This document shows positions 31,682 to 40,568 of a DNA stretch of 46,777 nt, one piece after another (position 1 is the stretch's first letter; each line of letters begins with the position of its first letter). The DNA is from an uncultured Acetatifactor sp. (GTDB lineage: Bacteria; Bacillota; Clostridia; Lachnospirales; Lachnospiraceae): NCBI GenBank assembly GCA_947625255.1, contig CANQNT010000026.1, positions 1-46,777 on the forward strand, given 5' to 3'. A program made the translations under genes and the position numbers. The notes under the pieces are model-generated. The model saw only the letters and a list, made by a program, of their open reading frames with translations. It was not told the DNA's origin and searched no databases.

Positions 31682-34546
31682 ATGAATATTTCGCTGCATG
31701 GAATTTGGAAAGCGGACATCGGGGACGGCAGGATTTATGAGATGCGGCTTCCCGGAACCTTGGACGAAAATCAAATTGGATATCGGGACACGGGAGCTAA
31801 CCAATGGCATCCCGATGCGGCGTTGGGAAACGAAAACGAGAGCTTTCATACCGATGTGATTGCCACGCGGTTTACCAGGCGCTATACTTACGAAGGAGAG
31901 GCCCGCCTGACCAGGGTGGTGGACGGGGCGCTCTGGGAAGAAGTGTACGCGGAAATTGCCCGGGGGAAGCGCGTTTTCCTGGAAGCGGAGCGGGCAAGAG
32001 TGCTGCGGCTTTGGGTGGACGGAGAAGAAGTCCCAGATTTTATCCCGCCATCCATCAGTACGCATCATATTTTTGAAGTGACGGGACGAATCCGGAAAGG
32101 GAGTGAACTTTTGCTCATTTCCGATAACAGCTATCCCGGGCTGCCTCATGATGCCATCGTGTATTCATCAGCGGCCACGGATGAGACCCAGACCAATTGG
32201 AACGGGGTGCTGGGAAGCTTATGTCTGCGGACGGAGCAGCCTGTTTTTCTGGGAGAACCTTTGGTTTATCCAAAGGGAGACAGCGTTACCGTAAAAATAA
32301 AACTTTATGCCAATGGCCCTTATCAGGGGGCCGTTCGGGTACATTGCGATGCCCTGGAAGAGGACGTGACGGTGGAGGCAGGAACCCAAAATCCAGAGGA
32401 ATCCAAAGTCAGGGCACAGGGAAATGCAGTTGGCGATTCTGAGGGCATGGCAGCGGAGGTACGCATCCAGGGTTTGGAGAGTGCCGTAGGCGGGGAAACT
32501 GCCGGTTGTGGGGCGGTGGAAGTGGTTTTGGAAGGGCTTCCCTTGAAACGGGATATCCGCCGCTGGGATTTGGAGGAAGGCAATTTGTATGAATTGTCCG
32601 CATCCCTGATGGGCGGAGAAACCAAAACAGTGCGGTTCGGGATCCGGGATTTTGGGGATGACGGACGAGGAAAGCTTGCGGTCAACGGGCGCACTATTTT
32701 CCTGCGGGGAGAAGCCAATTGTGCGGAATTCCCGGAAACAGGGCATCCGCCTATGACCGTGGAGGAATGGCTGGACATACTGGAGCGTTATCGCTCTTAT
32801 GGCGTCAATTGTATGCGTTTTCACTCGCACTGTCCGCCGGAAGCGGCGTTTGCCGCGGCGGATCAATTGGGAATTTTAATGCAGCCGGAACTTTCCCATT
32901 GGAATCCAAGGGATGCTTTTTCTTCGGAAGAAAGCTATCATTATTATAAAACGGAGCTTGTGCAGATTCTGGAGATGCTGGCGAATCATCCTTCCTTTGT
33001 GATGCTGACCTTTGGGAATGAACTGCAGGCAGAGGAAAAGGGACGCGAGAGAATGCGGGAGTTGTTGGCACTGGCGCGGGAAAAGGATGGAACCCGTCTG
33101 TATGCCAATGCTTCCAATGCCCATTATGGAGCGATCGGATGTGATGAGGCTTCGGATTTTTATACGTCTCACCAGATTTATGACCGGGACCTGCGGGCTA
33201 CCTCCGCCAATATGCAGGGATATCTCAATCATCGTTATCCCAGCGCCATGTCGAATTATGACGATGAAATGACTTATTTGCGGGAAAAATATGCCAAACC
33301 GGTATTTACGTTTGAAGTGGGACAGTACGAAGTGCTGCCGGATTTCGCGGAGTTGGAAGCATTCAAGGGGATTTCCGACCCGGCCAATCTGCGGCTGATT
33401 CAGGAGCGTGTGGCGGCAAGAGGTCTTTCCGGCGTCTGGGAAAAATATGTGGAGGCCACGGGGGAGCTTTCCCGCATTGGTTATCGGGAAGAGGTCGAGG
33501 CGGTGCTTCGGACGAAGGCATTGTCCGGAATTTCTCTTTTGGGTCTGCAGGATTTTCCCGGACAGGGAACGGCATTGGTCGGAATGATGAATTCGCACTT
33601 GCAGCCCAAGCCCTATGAATTCGCCAGACCGGAACATTTCCGCGGCTTCTTCCGGGATCAATTGCCCCTGGTGCTGCTGCCGAAATATACTTGGGAGACG
33701 GGAGAGACGCTTTCCGCGGAAATCAAGTTTGCCAATTATGGAAAGACGGAGATCGGCGGGACGGTGGAATGTGCGTTGTATTCACAGTCCCGGAGCGAAA
33801 AAGGCGCGTCCTGGGAGGAGAACGCTTCCGATGTGCTTTGGCAGACGAGTCTTCCCCGGGTAATATGTCCCCAGGGAGAACTTTCGGGAATCGGGACATT
33901 GGAAATTCCCCTGGATTCCCTGGGATTGGAGGAGCCGGCGCGGCTAAATCTGGAAGTGCGGATCGATAAGTGGACCAATCGTTATCCGATTTGGATTTAT
34001 CCTCCTATTACACCGGTATGCCCTGAGGATGTGTATGAGGCGGTTCGCCTTGATGAAAAGGCGAAAAGTATTCTGGCTGCGGGCGGCAAGGTATATTTGA
34101 CCCCGCCCTCGGTCAAAGAGGCGCTGCCGCCGTCCATTCAGGCTCAATTTTCCACGGATTTCTGGTCCGTAGGTACTTTTGCGGGACAGCAGGGAGGCAT
34201 GGGACAGCTCATTGATGCAAAGCATCCGATTTTTGACCGTTTTCCGACGGAATTTCATACCAACTGGCAGTGGTGGCCCATGGCAACCCAGAGAGCCGTG
34301 ATCTTGCCGGGACCATATGCGGCAATTATTACGGAAATGGACAGTTATGCATTTCTGCGGCCCATGGCCCAGCTTTTGGAATGTCGTTGCGGGAATGGGA
34401 AACTGCTCTTCTCATCCATGGGACTGCAGAACCTGCAGCGGTATCCGGAAGCTCGTGCGTTACTTCGTGCCATTTATGATTACATGGGTTCGAAACGGTT
34501 CGAACCCAGGCAGGAAATAGAGACTTCATTTTTTGAATTGCAATAG
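31682..34546 (+). CDS. GH2-family glycosidase
   Basis: This 954-residue cytoplasmic enzyme has the GH2 order: sugar-binding domain (WKADIGDGRIYEMRLPGTLD), immunoglobulin-like domain, TIM barrel and C-terminal beta domains. The barrel holds NCMRFHSHCPPEAAFAAADQ, the acid/base Glu447 in TFGNELQ and the probable nucleophile Glu545 in FTFEVGQYEV. A long C-terminal extension (PITPVCPEDVYEAVR onward, about 180 residues) is unlike E. coli LacZ. The start at 31682 follows GGAGGAG; an upstream frame overlaps the previous gene and is not used. GH2 covers beta-galactosidase, glucuronidase and mannosidase, and sequence alone does not decide. Confidence 0.9.
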   Translation: MNISLHGIWKADIGDGRIYEMRLPGTLDENQIGYRDTGANQWHPDAALGNENESFHTDVIATRFTRRYTYEGEARLTRVVDGALWEEVYAEIARGKRVFLEAERARVLRLWVDGEEVPDFIPPSISTHHIFEVTGRIRKGSELLLISDNSYPGLPHDAIVYSSAATDETQTNWNGVLGSLCLRTEQPVFLGEPLVYPKGDSVTVKIKLYANGPYQGAVRVHCDALEEDVTVEAGTQNPEESKVRAQGNAVGDSEGMAAEVRIQGLESAVGGETAGCGAVEVVLEGLPLKRDIRRWDLEEGNLYELSASLMGGETKTVRFGIRDFGDDGRGKLAVNGRTIFLRGEANCAEFPETGHPPMTVEEWLDILERYRSYGVNCMRFHSHCPPEAAFAAADQLGILMQPELSHWNPRDAFSSEESYHYYKTELVQILEMLANHPSFVMLTFGNELQAEEKGRERMRELLALAREKDGTRLYANASNAHYGAIGCDEASDFYTSHQIYDRDLRATSANMQGYLNHRYPSAMSNYDDEMTYLREKYAKPVFTFEVGQYEVLPDFAELEAFKGISDPANLRLIQERVAARGLSGVWEKYVEATGELSRIGYREEVEAVLRTKALSGISLLGLQDFPGQGTALVGMMNSHLQPKPYEFARPEHFRGFFRDQLPLVLLPKYTWETGETLSAEIKFANYGKTEIGGTVECALYSQSRSEKGASWEENASDVLWQTSLPRVICPQGELSGIGTLEIPLDSLGLEEPARLNLEVRIDKWTNRYPIWIYPPITPVCPEDVYEAVRLDEKAKSILAAGGKVYLTPPSVKEALPPSIQAQFSTDFWSVGTFAGQQGGMGQLIDAKHPIFDRFPTEFHTNWQWWPMATQRAVILPGPYAAIITEMDSYAFLRPMAQLLECRCGNGKLLFSSMGLQNLQRYPEARALLRAIYDYMGSKRFEPRQEIETSFFELQ

Positions 34547-34602
34547 AAGTGGGTTTGATTTATAATATGCTCAATGGTTTGGAAGGAGCGGAAGGATTCG
34601 TA

Positions 34603-36015
34603 ATGATGCCGGCAAGGTTTAAGACAGAAGAAAGCCGTCGGTTTTACCGCCAGATCAGCAGGCTCGTGGTGCCCATCGTGGTACAGAATCTGCTGAGTGC
34701 GGCAGTGAACTCGGCGGACGTGATCATGCTCAATTATGTGGGACAGTCCTCTATTTCGGCGGTGTCTCTGGCGGCCCAGTATTCCAGTATCCTATTCATG
34801 GTCTATTATGGGTTGGGAACGGGTGCCACCATGCTTTGTGCCCAATATTTTGGAAAAGGGGATATGCGGGCCATTCAGGTGGTGGAGGGAATCGCTTTAC
34901 GGTTCTCGATTTTGATTTCCGCGGGTGTGGCCTGCGCCTCGGTTTTTTGTCCGGAACTGATGATGCATCTGTTTACGGAGGATGAAGAGCTGATTGTCAT
35001 CGGCGCATCGTATCTGCGGTGGCTGAGTATCGCCTATCTGTGCTGGGGTGTGACGGAAGTCTATCTGGCGGTTCTAAGGAGCATTGGCCGGGTGGCGGTC
35101 AGTACGATGATGAATATGATGGCCTTTGGTCTGAATATTTTACTGAATGCCGTTTTTATCTTCGGCCTGTTCGGCGCGCCCAGGCTGGGGGCCATGGGCG
35201 TGGCGCTTGCCACCTCCTTGTCCAGGCTGGCGGAGTTGGTTGGATGTCTTGTGATTTCCCGGCGCAGCAAGGATATCAAATTAGACTTCCGCTACCTCTT
35301 TGTGCACAATAAACTTTTGTTTTCGGATTTTGTACGGTTGTCCCTGCCCGCCATGTGCAACGACGTGATCTGGGGAGCCGCTTTTTCCATGTATTCCGTG
35401 ATTCTGGGACACTTAAGCAGCGATGCGGTGGCGGCCAATTCTTTCATCGTGGTCGTGCGTAATTTTGGGACGATTCTATGCTTTGGATTGGCCAGCGCGG
35501 GCGGTATCTTGTTGGGAAATGTCATCGGAGAAAACCGGCTGGAAGAGGCCAGGAGGGATGCCAGCCGCCTGATGCGGCTGACGGTGGTCAGCGGGGCCCT
35601 TGGGGGCCTGATCATTTTGGCCGCCACGCCTTTGGTGTTGCATTACGCGGAGCTGACGGATCAGGCCATGCACTATTTGAAGTATATGCTTTTGATCAAT
35701 ACCTATTATGTCATGGGCTCGGCGGTGAATACGATGTTAATTGCGGGAGCCTTTCGAGCAGGCGGCGACAGTCGGTTCGGCTTTATCTGCGATACGGTGG
35801 ATATGTGGTGTTATGCCGTGCCGCTTGGATTTTTCGCGGCGTTTGTCCTGAAGCTGCCGGTGCTGTGGGTGTATTTCTTGTTGTGTACGGACGAATTTGC
35901 CAAGTGGCCCTGGGTTTTGAGGCATTACTTCAGTGGGAAATGGCTGAAAAACATTACTCGGGATGATTTGTTTGAGGACAAGAGGAACCAGGCATCCGGG
36001 GCAGAAGTGTCTTAA
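34603..36015 (+). CDS. MATE-family efflux transporter
   Basis: This 470-residue protein has twelve membrane spans in two bundles. It opens with RRFYRQISRLVVPIVVQNLL and carries the MATE hallmarks: SADVIMLNYVGQSSISAVSL in helix 2 and LGNVIGENRLEEA after the middle loop. Members exchange Na+ or H+ for drugs or metabolites. The start ATG follows AAGGA; a GTG at 34549 is weaker. It sits between GH2 and GH31 genes, so it may expel an unwanted glycan aglycone or sugar product. That role is a guess. Confidence 0.92.
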   Translation: MMPARFKTEESRRFYRQISRLVVPIVVQNLLSAAVNSADVIMLNYVGQSSISAVSLAAQYSSILFMVYYGLGTGATMLCAQYFGKGDMRAIQVVEGIALRFSILISAGVACASVFCPELMMHLFTEDEELIVIGASYLRWLSIAYLCWGVTEVYLAVLRSIGRVAVSTMMNMMAFGLNILLNAVFIFGLFGAPRLGAMGVALATSLSRLAELVGCLVISRRSKDIKLDFRYLFVHNKLLFSDFVRLSLPAMCNDVIWGAAFSMYSVILGHLSSDAVAANSFIVVVRNFGTILCFGLASAGGILLGNVIGENRLEEARRDASRLMRLTVVSGALGGLIILAATPLVLHYAELTDQAMHYLKYMLLINTYYVMGSAVNTMLIAGAFRAGGDSRFGFICDTVDMWCYAVPLGFFAAFVLKLPVLWVYFLLCTDEFAKWPWVLRHYFSGKWLKNITRDDLFEDKRNQASGAEVS

Positions 36016-36090
36016 GAGGATCTGGCAAACGGCGTGGCAGCCAGAGGAAAAGAACGATAACGGGCCACAAATACCATAAGGAGGGAAAGT

Positions 36091-38088
36091 ATGGGATTCT
36101 TTGCGGAGGAGAATGGAAAGCTGATTTTCCGGGAAAACGGAGAAACAGTATGCGTGGAAGCCTGGGGGCAGGACAGTCTGCGGGTTCGCGCCAGGCTGTT
36201 GGGCGAGATCGATGAGGGAAGTGTGGCCTTGCTGCCGCAGGCGCCCAGTGACGTACAGATTCAGATCGAGGAGTGGCAGGCTCAGATTGTCAATGGAAAA
36301 CTGCGGGCCGTTTTGCAGGTGCAGCCCTGGGGCCGGTCTTTTCGAATCCTTTTTTTTAATGAAAAGGGAGAGGAGCTGCTGTCGGAAATCCCCAATGGCG
36401 GGGCCCTGGCGCTGCGGGCCCATGAGTATCGGTCGCTGCAGGGAGGGAATTATTATCTGAAAGTTTCCTTTGTGTCCAATCCCGGGGAAAAGATTTACGG
36501 CATGGGGCAGTATCAGCAAGAACGCTTGAATCTCAAGGGTTGTAATCTGGAATTGGCCCATCGGAATTCACAGGCCAGTATTCCTTTTTATATTTCCAGT
36601 CTGGGCTATGGTTTTCTTTGGCATAACGCGGCCATTGGCGAGGTGCATTTCGGCCTGAATACGACCCAGTGGGTGGCACAGTCCACGAAGCAGCTGGATT
36701 ATTGGGTTACTGCGGGAGACACCCCGGCTAAGATTGAAGAGCATTTTGCGGATGCGGTGGGAAAAGCGCCCATGATGCCGGAATATGGCTTGGGCTTTTG
36801 GCAGTGCAAGCTGCGGTATTATTATCAGCAGCAGGTCGTCGACGTGGCGAAAGAATATCGGAAACGGGGAATTCCGCTGGATGTTCTGGTCATTGACTAT
36901 TATCATTGGCCCAGATGCGGAGATTATCGCTTTGATGAAGAATATTTTCCGGACCCCGCAGCCATGGTGAAGGAATTGCATGATATGGGGATTGAGACCA
37001 TGGTATCCATCTGGCCCCAGGTGGACTGGCGCAGTGAGAATTATGAGGAAATGAAACAGCAGGGGCTTCTGGTGAAAAGTAACGCGGGGATTGACGTGCA
37101 GATGCTTTTCCATGGGAACAATGTGTTCATGGATGCCACCAATCCCCGCACCAGGAAATATGTTTGGGAAAAATGCAAACACAATTACGGGGACTTGGGA
37201 ATCCGCACGTTCTGGCTGGATGAGGCGGAACCGGAATTTACCACCTATGATTTTGGACATTATCGGTATTATGCGGGAACCGTGGAGGAAATCGGCAACA
37301 TTTATCCCAGGGAATACGCCAGATTGTTTTACGAGGGACAAAAGGAAAGCGGCCAGGAGGACATTGTCAATCTGATCCGCTGTGCCTGGGTGGGCAGTCA
37401 GCGGTATGGGGCTTTGGTATGGTCCGGGGATATTTTTTCTTCGTATGAGGATTTTCGGAAGCAGATTTGCGCCGGGATTCACATGGGAATTTGTGGAATT
37501 CCCTGGTGGACCACGGATATCGGAGGCTTTCATGGAGGGTGGATCGAGAAGGAAAGTTTCCGGGAATTATTGATCCGGTGGTTCCAGTTTGGAACATTTT
37601 GTCCTGTCATGCGGATTCATGGCTGTAGGCAGCCGGCAAAGCCCATTGTGAATCAGGCCGGAGAGGTACGGGAGCAGACCGGGGCGGATAACGAGATTTG
37701 GAGCTTTGGAGAAGAGGCTTATCCCATTTTGAAGAAGTTCATTTTTATCCGCGAGAGGATGCGGGATTACACCAGAAGTCTGATGGCCCAGGCCCATGAA
37801 AAAGGAACACCATTGATACGGGCTCTTTTCTATGAATTCCCGGAGGATCCGATTTGTTGGGATATTCAGGACAGCTATTTGTTCGGACCGGACATTCTGG
37901 TGGCGCCTGTCTGTTGGGAAGGCGCCCGGAAGCGGCGCGTGTATCTGCCGGCCGGAGCAGTCTGGGTTGACGCCTCTTACGGGGAAACCTATGAAGGCGG
38001 ACAATTTGTAGAGGTGGATGCGCCGCTGGACACGCTGCCCGTTTTCCTACGGGATGGAAAGCAGGGATATTTGGTGGGAATGCTTTAA
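36091..38088 (+). CDS. GH31-family glycosidase, alpha-xylosidase-like
   Basis: This 665-residue enzyme has the GH31 N-terminal beta-sandwich ([29 protein letters not shown]) and barrel. The nucleophile is Asp377 in [11 protein letters not shown] and the acid/base is Asp447 in [30 protein letters not shown] and [13 protein letters not shown] are also typical. The sequence type (WLDEAEPE with WSGDI) is nearer to YicI-like alpha-xylosidases than to alpha-glucosidases. It lacks a signal peptide. GGAGGG precedes the ATG. With GH95 and GH2 nearby it would fit removal of xylose from xyloglucan oligosaccharides, but this is not proven. Confidence 0.9.
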   Translation: MGFFAEENGKLIFRENGETVCVEAWGQDSLRVRARLLGEIDEGSVALLPQAPSDVQIQIEEWQAQIVNGKLRAVLQVQPWGRSFRILFFNEKGEELLSEIPNGGALALRAHEYRSLQGGNYYLKVSFVSNPGEKIYGMGQYQQERLNLKGCNLELAHRNSQASIPFYISSLGYGFLWHNAAIGEVHFGLNTTQWVAQSTKQLDYWVTAGDTPAKIEEHFADAVGKAPMMPEYGLGFWQCKLRYYYQQQVVDVAKEYRKRGIPLDVLVIDYYHWPRCGDYRFDEEYFPDPAAMVKELHDMGIETMVSIWPQVDWRSENYEEMKQQGLLVKSNAGIDVQMLFHGNNVFMDATNPRTRKYVWEKCKHNYGDLGIRTFWLDEAEPEFTTYDFGHYRYYAGTVEEIGNIYPREYARLFYEGQKESGQEDIVNLIRCAWVGSQRYGALVWSGDIFSSYEDFRKQICAGIHMGICGIPWWTTDIGGFHGGWIEKESFRELLIRWFQFGTFCPVMRIHGCRQPAKPIVNQAGEVREQTGADNEIWSFGEEAYPILKKFIFIRERMRDYTRSLMAQAHEKGTPLIRALFYEFPEDPICWDIQDSYLFGPDILVAPVCWEGARKRRVYLPAGAVWVDASYGETYEGGQFVEVDAPLDTLPVFLRDGKQGYLVGML

Positions 38089-38156
38089 GGAAAGAGAGTT
38101 TTCTTCCGAGGAAAGGCGGGAGAAGGATCGGAGTAGAAAAAGAGGAGGTCAGGAGA

Positions 38157-39104
38157 ATGTCCTTTCAAGGAAGAATGCGGAATACGACGCGCACACAGAG
38201 TGGGCCCCTGCGGAATTTCAGCCCTGTCAATGTAAAAAAGCTGGGGAGAAATGATCCTTGTTGGTGCGGCAGCGGAAAGAAATATAAGCAATGTCATAAT
38301 CAGTTCGACCAGCGGCTGGAGAGCCTGGAGTTGCAAGGTCACATTGTACCCGGCAGGAATCTGATCAAAACCCCCGCCCAGATTCAGGCGATTCGGGAAA
38401 GCGCGAAGATCAATATCGCCGTCCTGGATTATGTGGCGGAGCACATTCAGGCAGGCGTGACCACGGAGGAAATCGACCGTTGGGTTTATGAACAGACCGT
38501 CAAATACCATGGAATTCCCGCGCCCCTGCATTACGAGGGCTTTCCCAAAAGTGTCTGCACTTCCATTAACCAAGTGGTTTGTCATGGTATTCCTTCCCCT
38601 GACGTGGTGTTGAAAGAGGGGGATATTGTAAATGTGGACGCGTCCACTATTTTGAACGGTTATTTTTCTGATTCTTCCAGAATGTTTTGTATTGGTCAGG
38701 TTTCCGAGGAGAAGCGCAGGCTGGTGGAAGTGACGAAGCAAAGCATTGACGTAGGTCTGGAGCAGGTGAAGCCCTGGGGTTTCCTGGGGGACATGGGGCA
38801 CGCGATTCATGATTTTGCCAGGGCCAACGGCTACAGCGTGGTGCGGGATATCGGCGGGCATGGCGTGGGTCTGGAGTTTCATGAGGATCCCTGGGTGAGT
38901 TATGTGTCCCATCGGGGAGAGGAGATGGTGATGGCTCCGGGCATGATGTTTACCATTGAACCCATGATCAATATGGGAAAAGAGGATATTTACATCGATG
39001 ATTCCGACGGCTGGACCGTCTACACCGAGGATGGGCTGCCCTCCGCCCAGTGGGAGGTGCAGGTCCTGGTCACGGAAAGTGGTTATGAGATTATTTCCTA
39101 TTGA
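38157..39104 (+). CDS. map: Methionine aminopeptidase, type I, with SEC-C zinc motif
   Basis: This enzyme removes the initiator methionine from new proteins. The 315-residue protein begins with a SEC-C motif (residues 35-47, [13 protein letters not shown]), which may help binding to ribosomes or other proteins, as in clostridial relatives. The catalytic domain carries the five metal ligands: Asp in VNVDAS, Asp in YFSDSSRMF, His in [10 protein letters not shown], Glu in FTIEPMINM and Glu in [14 protein letters not shown] lies eight bases before the ATG. A second, shorter map gene usually sits in the ribosomal protein cluster, so this is likely a paralogue. Confidence 0.94.
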   Translation: MSFQGRMRNTTRTQSGPLRNFSPVNVKKLGRNDPCWCGSGKKYKQCHNQFDQRLESLELQGHIVPGRNLIKTPAQIQAIRESAKINIAVLDYVAEHIQAGVTTEEIDRWVYEQTVKYHGIPAPLHYEGFPKSVCTSINQVVCHGIPSPDVVLKEGDIVNVDASTILNGYFSDSSRMFCIGQVSEEKRRLVEVTKQSIDVGLEQVKPWGFLGDMGHAIHDFARANGYSVVRDIGGHGVGLEFHEDPWVSYVSHRGEEMVMAPGMMFTIEPMINMGKEDIYIDDSDGWTVYTEDGLPSAQWEVQVLVTESGYEIISY

Positions 39105-39107
39105 ATA

Positions 39108-39136
39108 TTGAATTTTTAGTTGAAATATGATATTCT
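39108..39136 (+). promoter_or_regulatory. Rubredoxin promoter
   Basis: TTGAAT (39108-39113) and TATTCT (39131-39136) are 17 bases apart, beginning four bases after the aminopeptidase stop. This gives rubredoxin its own transcript with an 80-base leader. Confidence 0.6.
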
Positions 39137-39215
39137 TATACCAATGGGACGAGGTTCCAAAAGAATCCAGAGTTTTGGATTTTGCTAAGCAAATTTGAAA
39201 GGAGACATATTATTT

Positions 39216-39389
39216 ATGAAGAAGTATTTCTGTAATCCTTGTGGCTACACATATGATCCGGAAAAAGGCGATCCTGAGCATGGAATCGCACCCGGAACCG
39301 CTTTCGAAGATTTGCCGGATGATTGGGTTTGCCCTAATTGCGGCATCGACAAGTCCATGTTCCAGCCTTGCATCGACAACTACAATTAA
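39216..39389 (+). CDS. Rubredoxin
   Basis: This 57-residue electron carrier binds one iron through four cysteines in the classic arrangement: [19 protein letters not shown] near the N-terminus and CPNCGIDKS near the C-terminus. The aromatic and acidic core residues (DLPDDWVCP) are present. AAAGGAG is twelve bases upstream. Rubredoxins in anaerobes pass electrons to superoxide reductase, rubrerythrin or flavodiiron proteins; none of these partners is in the window. It has its own promoter and terminator, so it is a single-gene unit. Confidence 0.96.
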   Translation: MKKYFCNPCGYTYDPEKGDPEHGIAPGTAFEDLPDDWVCPNCGIDKSMFQPCIDNYN

Positions 39390-39401
39390 ATAAGATATGA
39401 G

Positions 39402-39435
39402 GAAAGCCGACAGAACGACCTGCCGGCTTTCTCTA
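39402..39435 (+). terminator. Terminator after rubredoxin
   Basis: GAAAGCCGACAG (39402-39413) pairs with CTGCCGGCTTTC (39420-39431) with one mismatch and a six-base loop, 13 bases after the stop. The following T-run is short (TCTAGT). Confidence 0.6.
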
Positions 39436-39453
39436 GTATAAATGGAGGAAAAG

Positions 39454-40350
39454 ATGGCATTACATCAACTGGAAAATGAGCATTTATGCGTGACCATAGA
39501 TGACCATGGAGCGGAGCTTTGCAGTGTCTTTGACAAAGAGGCGGGTTGTGAACGGATTTGGAACGCGGATCCAAAGGTGTGGAACCGTCACGCGCCCATT
39601 TTGTTTCCCTTTGTGGGAAGAGTGATTCAGGGCAAGTACCGCCATTTGGGCAGGGAATACGAAATGAAGACCCAGCACGGTTTTGCCAGAGATATGGATT
39701 TTCGGTTCGTAGAACAGACAGCGGACTCCATAACGCACAGCTTGAAAGACACGGAGGCTACCAGAATCATTTATCCGTTTTCTTTTGAACTGTTGGTGAC
39801 GCATCGGCTGACGGGAGCGAATGGAAGAACCCTGGAAGTGGAGTGGGAAGTGGTCAATCGCGGGGACGAGGAAATGCTGTACTCCATCGGCGGACATCCT
39901 GGCTTTACGACCCCGGCTTCGGAAACGGAAAAACGCTCTCAGTATTATTTGGAATTCCCCGGCAAGAAAACGCTGGAATACATTCTGGTCAACCCGGCGA
40001 CGGGATTCGCGGTGCCTGAAACGGCCTATCAACTAAAGCTGGAGAATGGTTATCTGCAGATTGCTGACAATCTTTTTGACAAGGACGCGCTGATTTTTGA
40101 AAAAGGGCAAGTAAGTGTCGTGAGAATTGCCAGGCCTGATAAGACACCTTACGTCACCATGGAATGTCCGGGGTTCTGTTCCCTGGGGGTATGGTCGAAG
40201 CCGGAGGGACGTTTTGTTTGTCTGGAGCCCTGGCTGGGACGGGTGGATGATGATGGTTTCCGCGGGGAATTAAGAGAAAAGCCCGGGGAGCAGAGTCTGC
40301 CCGCAGGCGGACGAAAGCATTACTCCTATCGCATAGAGTTCCATGCATAA
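39454..40350 (+). CDS. Aldose-1-epimerase-like protein (LacX/YeaD group)
   Basis: This 298-residue protein has the galactose-mutarotase fold. It shows TIDDHGAELCSVFDKE, then HAPILFPFVGRV, the catalytic-type His in MKTQHGFARDM and the substrate-binding His in YSIGGHPGF, with Glu in FVCLEPWLGR as the likely base. These match the 1-epimerase branch around LacX rather than GalM itself. GGAGGAAAAG precedes the ATG at 39454. It would interconvert anomers of galactose, glucose or their phosphates, which suits a strain that digests oligosaccharides. Confidence 0.88.
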   Translation: MALHQLENEHLCVTIDDHGAELCSVFDKEAGCERIWNADPKVWNRHAPILFPFVGRVIQGKYRHLGREYEMKTQHGFARDMDFRFVEQTADSITHSLKDTEATRIIYPFSFELLVTHRLTGANGRTLEVEWEVVNRGDEEMLYSIGGHPGFTTPASETEKRSQYYLEFPGKKTLEYILVNPATGFAVPETAYQLKLENGYLQIADNLFDKDALIFEKGQVSVVRIARPDKTPYVTMECPGFCSLGVWSKPEGRFVCLEPWLGRVDDDGFRGELREKPGEQSLPAGGRKHYSYRIEFHA

Positions 40351-40475
40351 GGCTTTGTCCGAAAAGTTTGTGCGGTCTGAGGCCGTGGCTTTCGTGAAGA
40401 TCAGGGCCAGGAAGTAGGCAGTGGAAAGAAAAGAGCAGGGAGTGCGGAAAGCGGCAAAGATATCGAGGATTTAGA

Positions 40476-40526
40476 AAAAGGGGTTGCGACAAAAGCGGAA
40501 TAGAAGGCTTTTGCCGCAACCCTTTC
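40476..40526. terminator. Bidirectional terminator between the epimerase gene and carB
   Basis: A 16-base stem with one mismatch (40481-40496 with 40507-40522) is flanked by AAAAAG on the left and TTTCATTTT on the right. Read on the minus strand it is followed by TTTTTC, so it serves carB, and on the plus strand the epimerase gene. Confidence 0.85.
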
Positions 40527-40568
40527 ATTTTGTAACGCATATTATGGTCATGTGGATGCGATCTTGTC

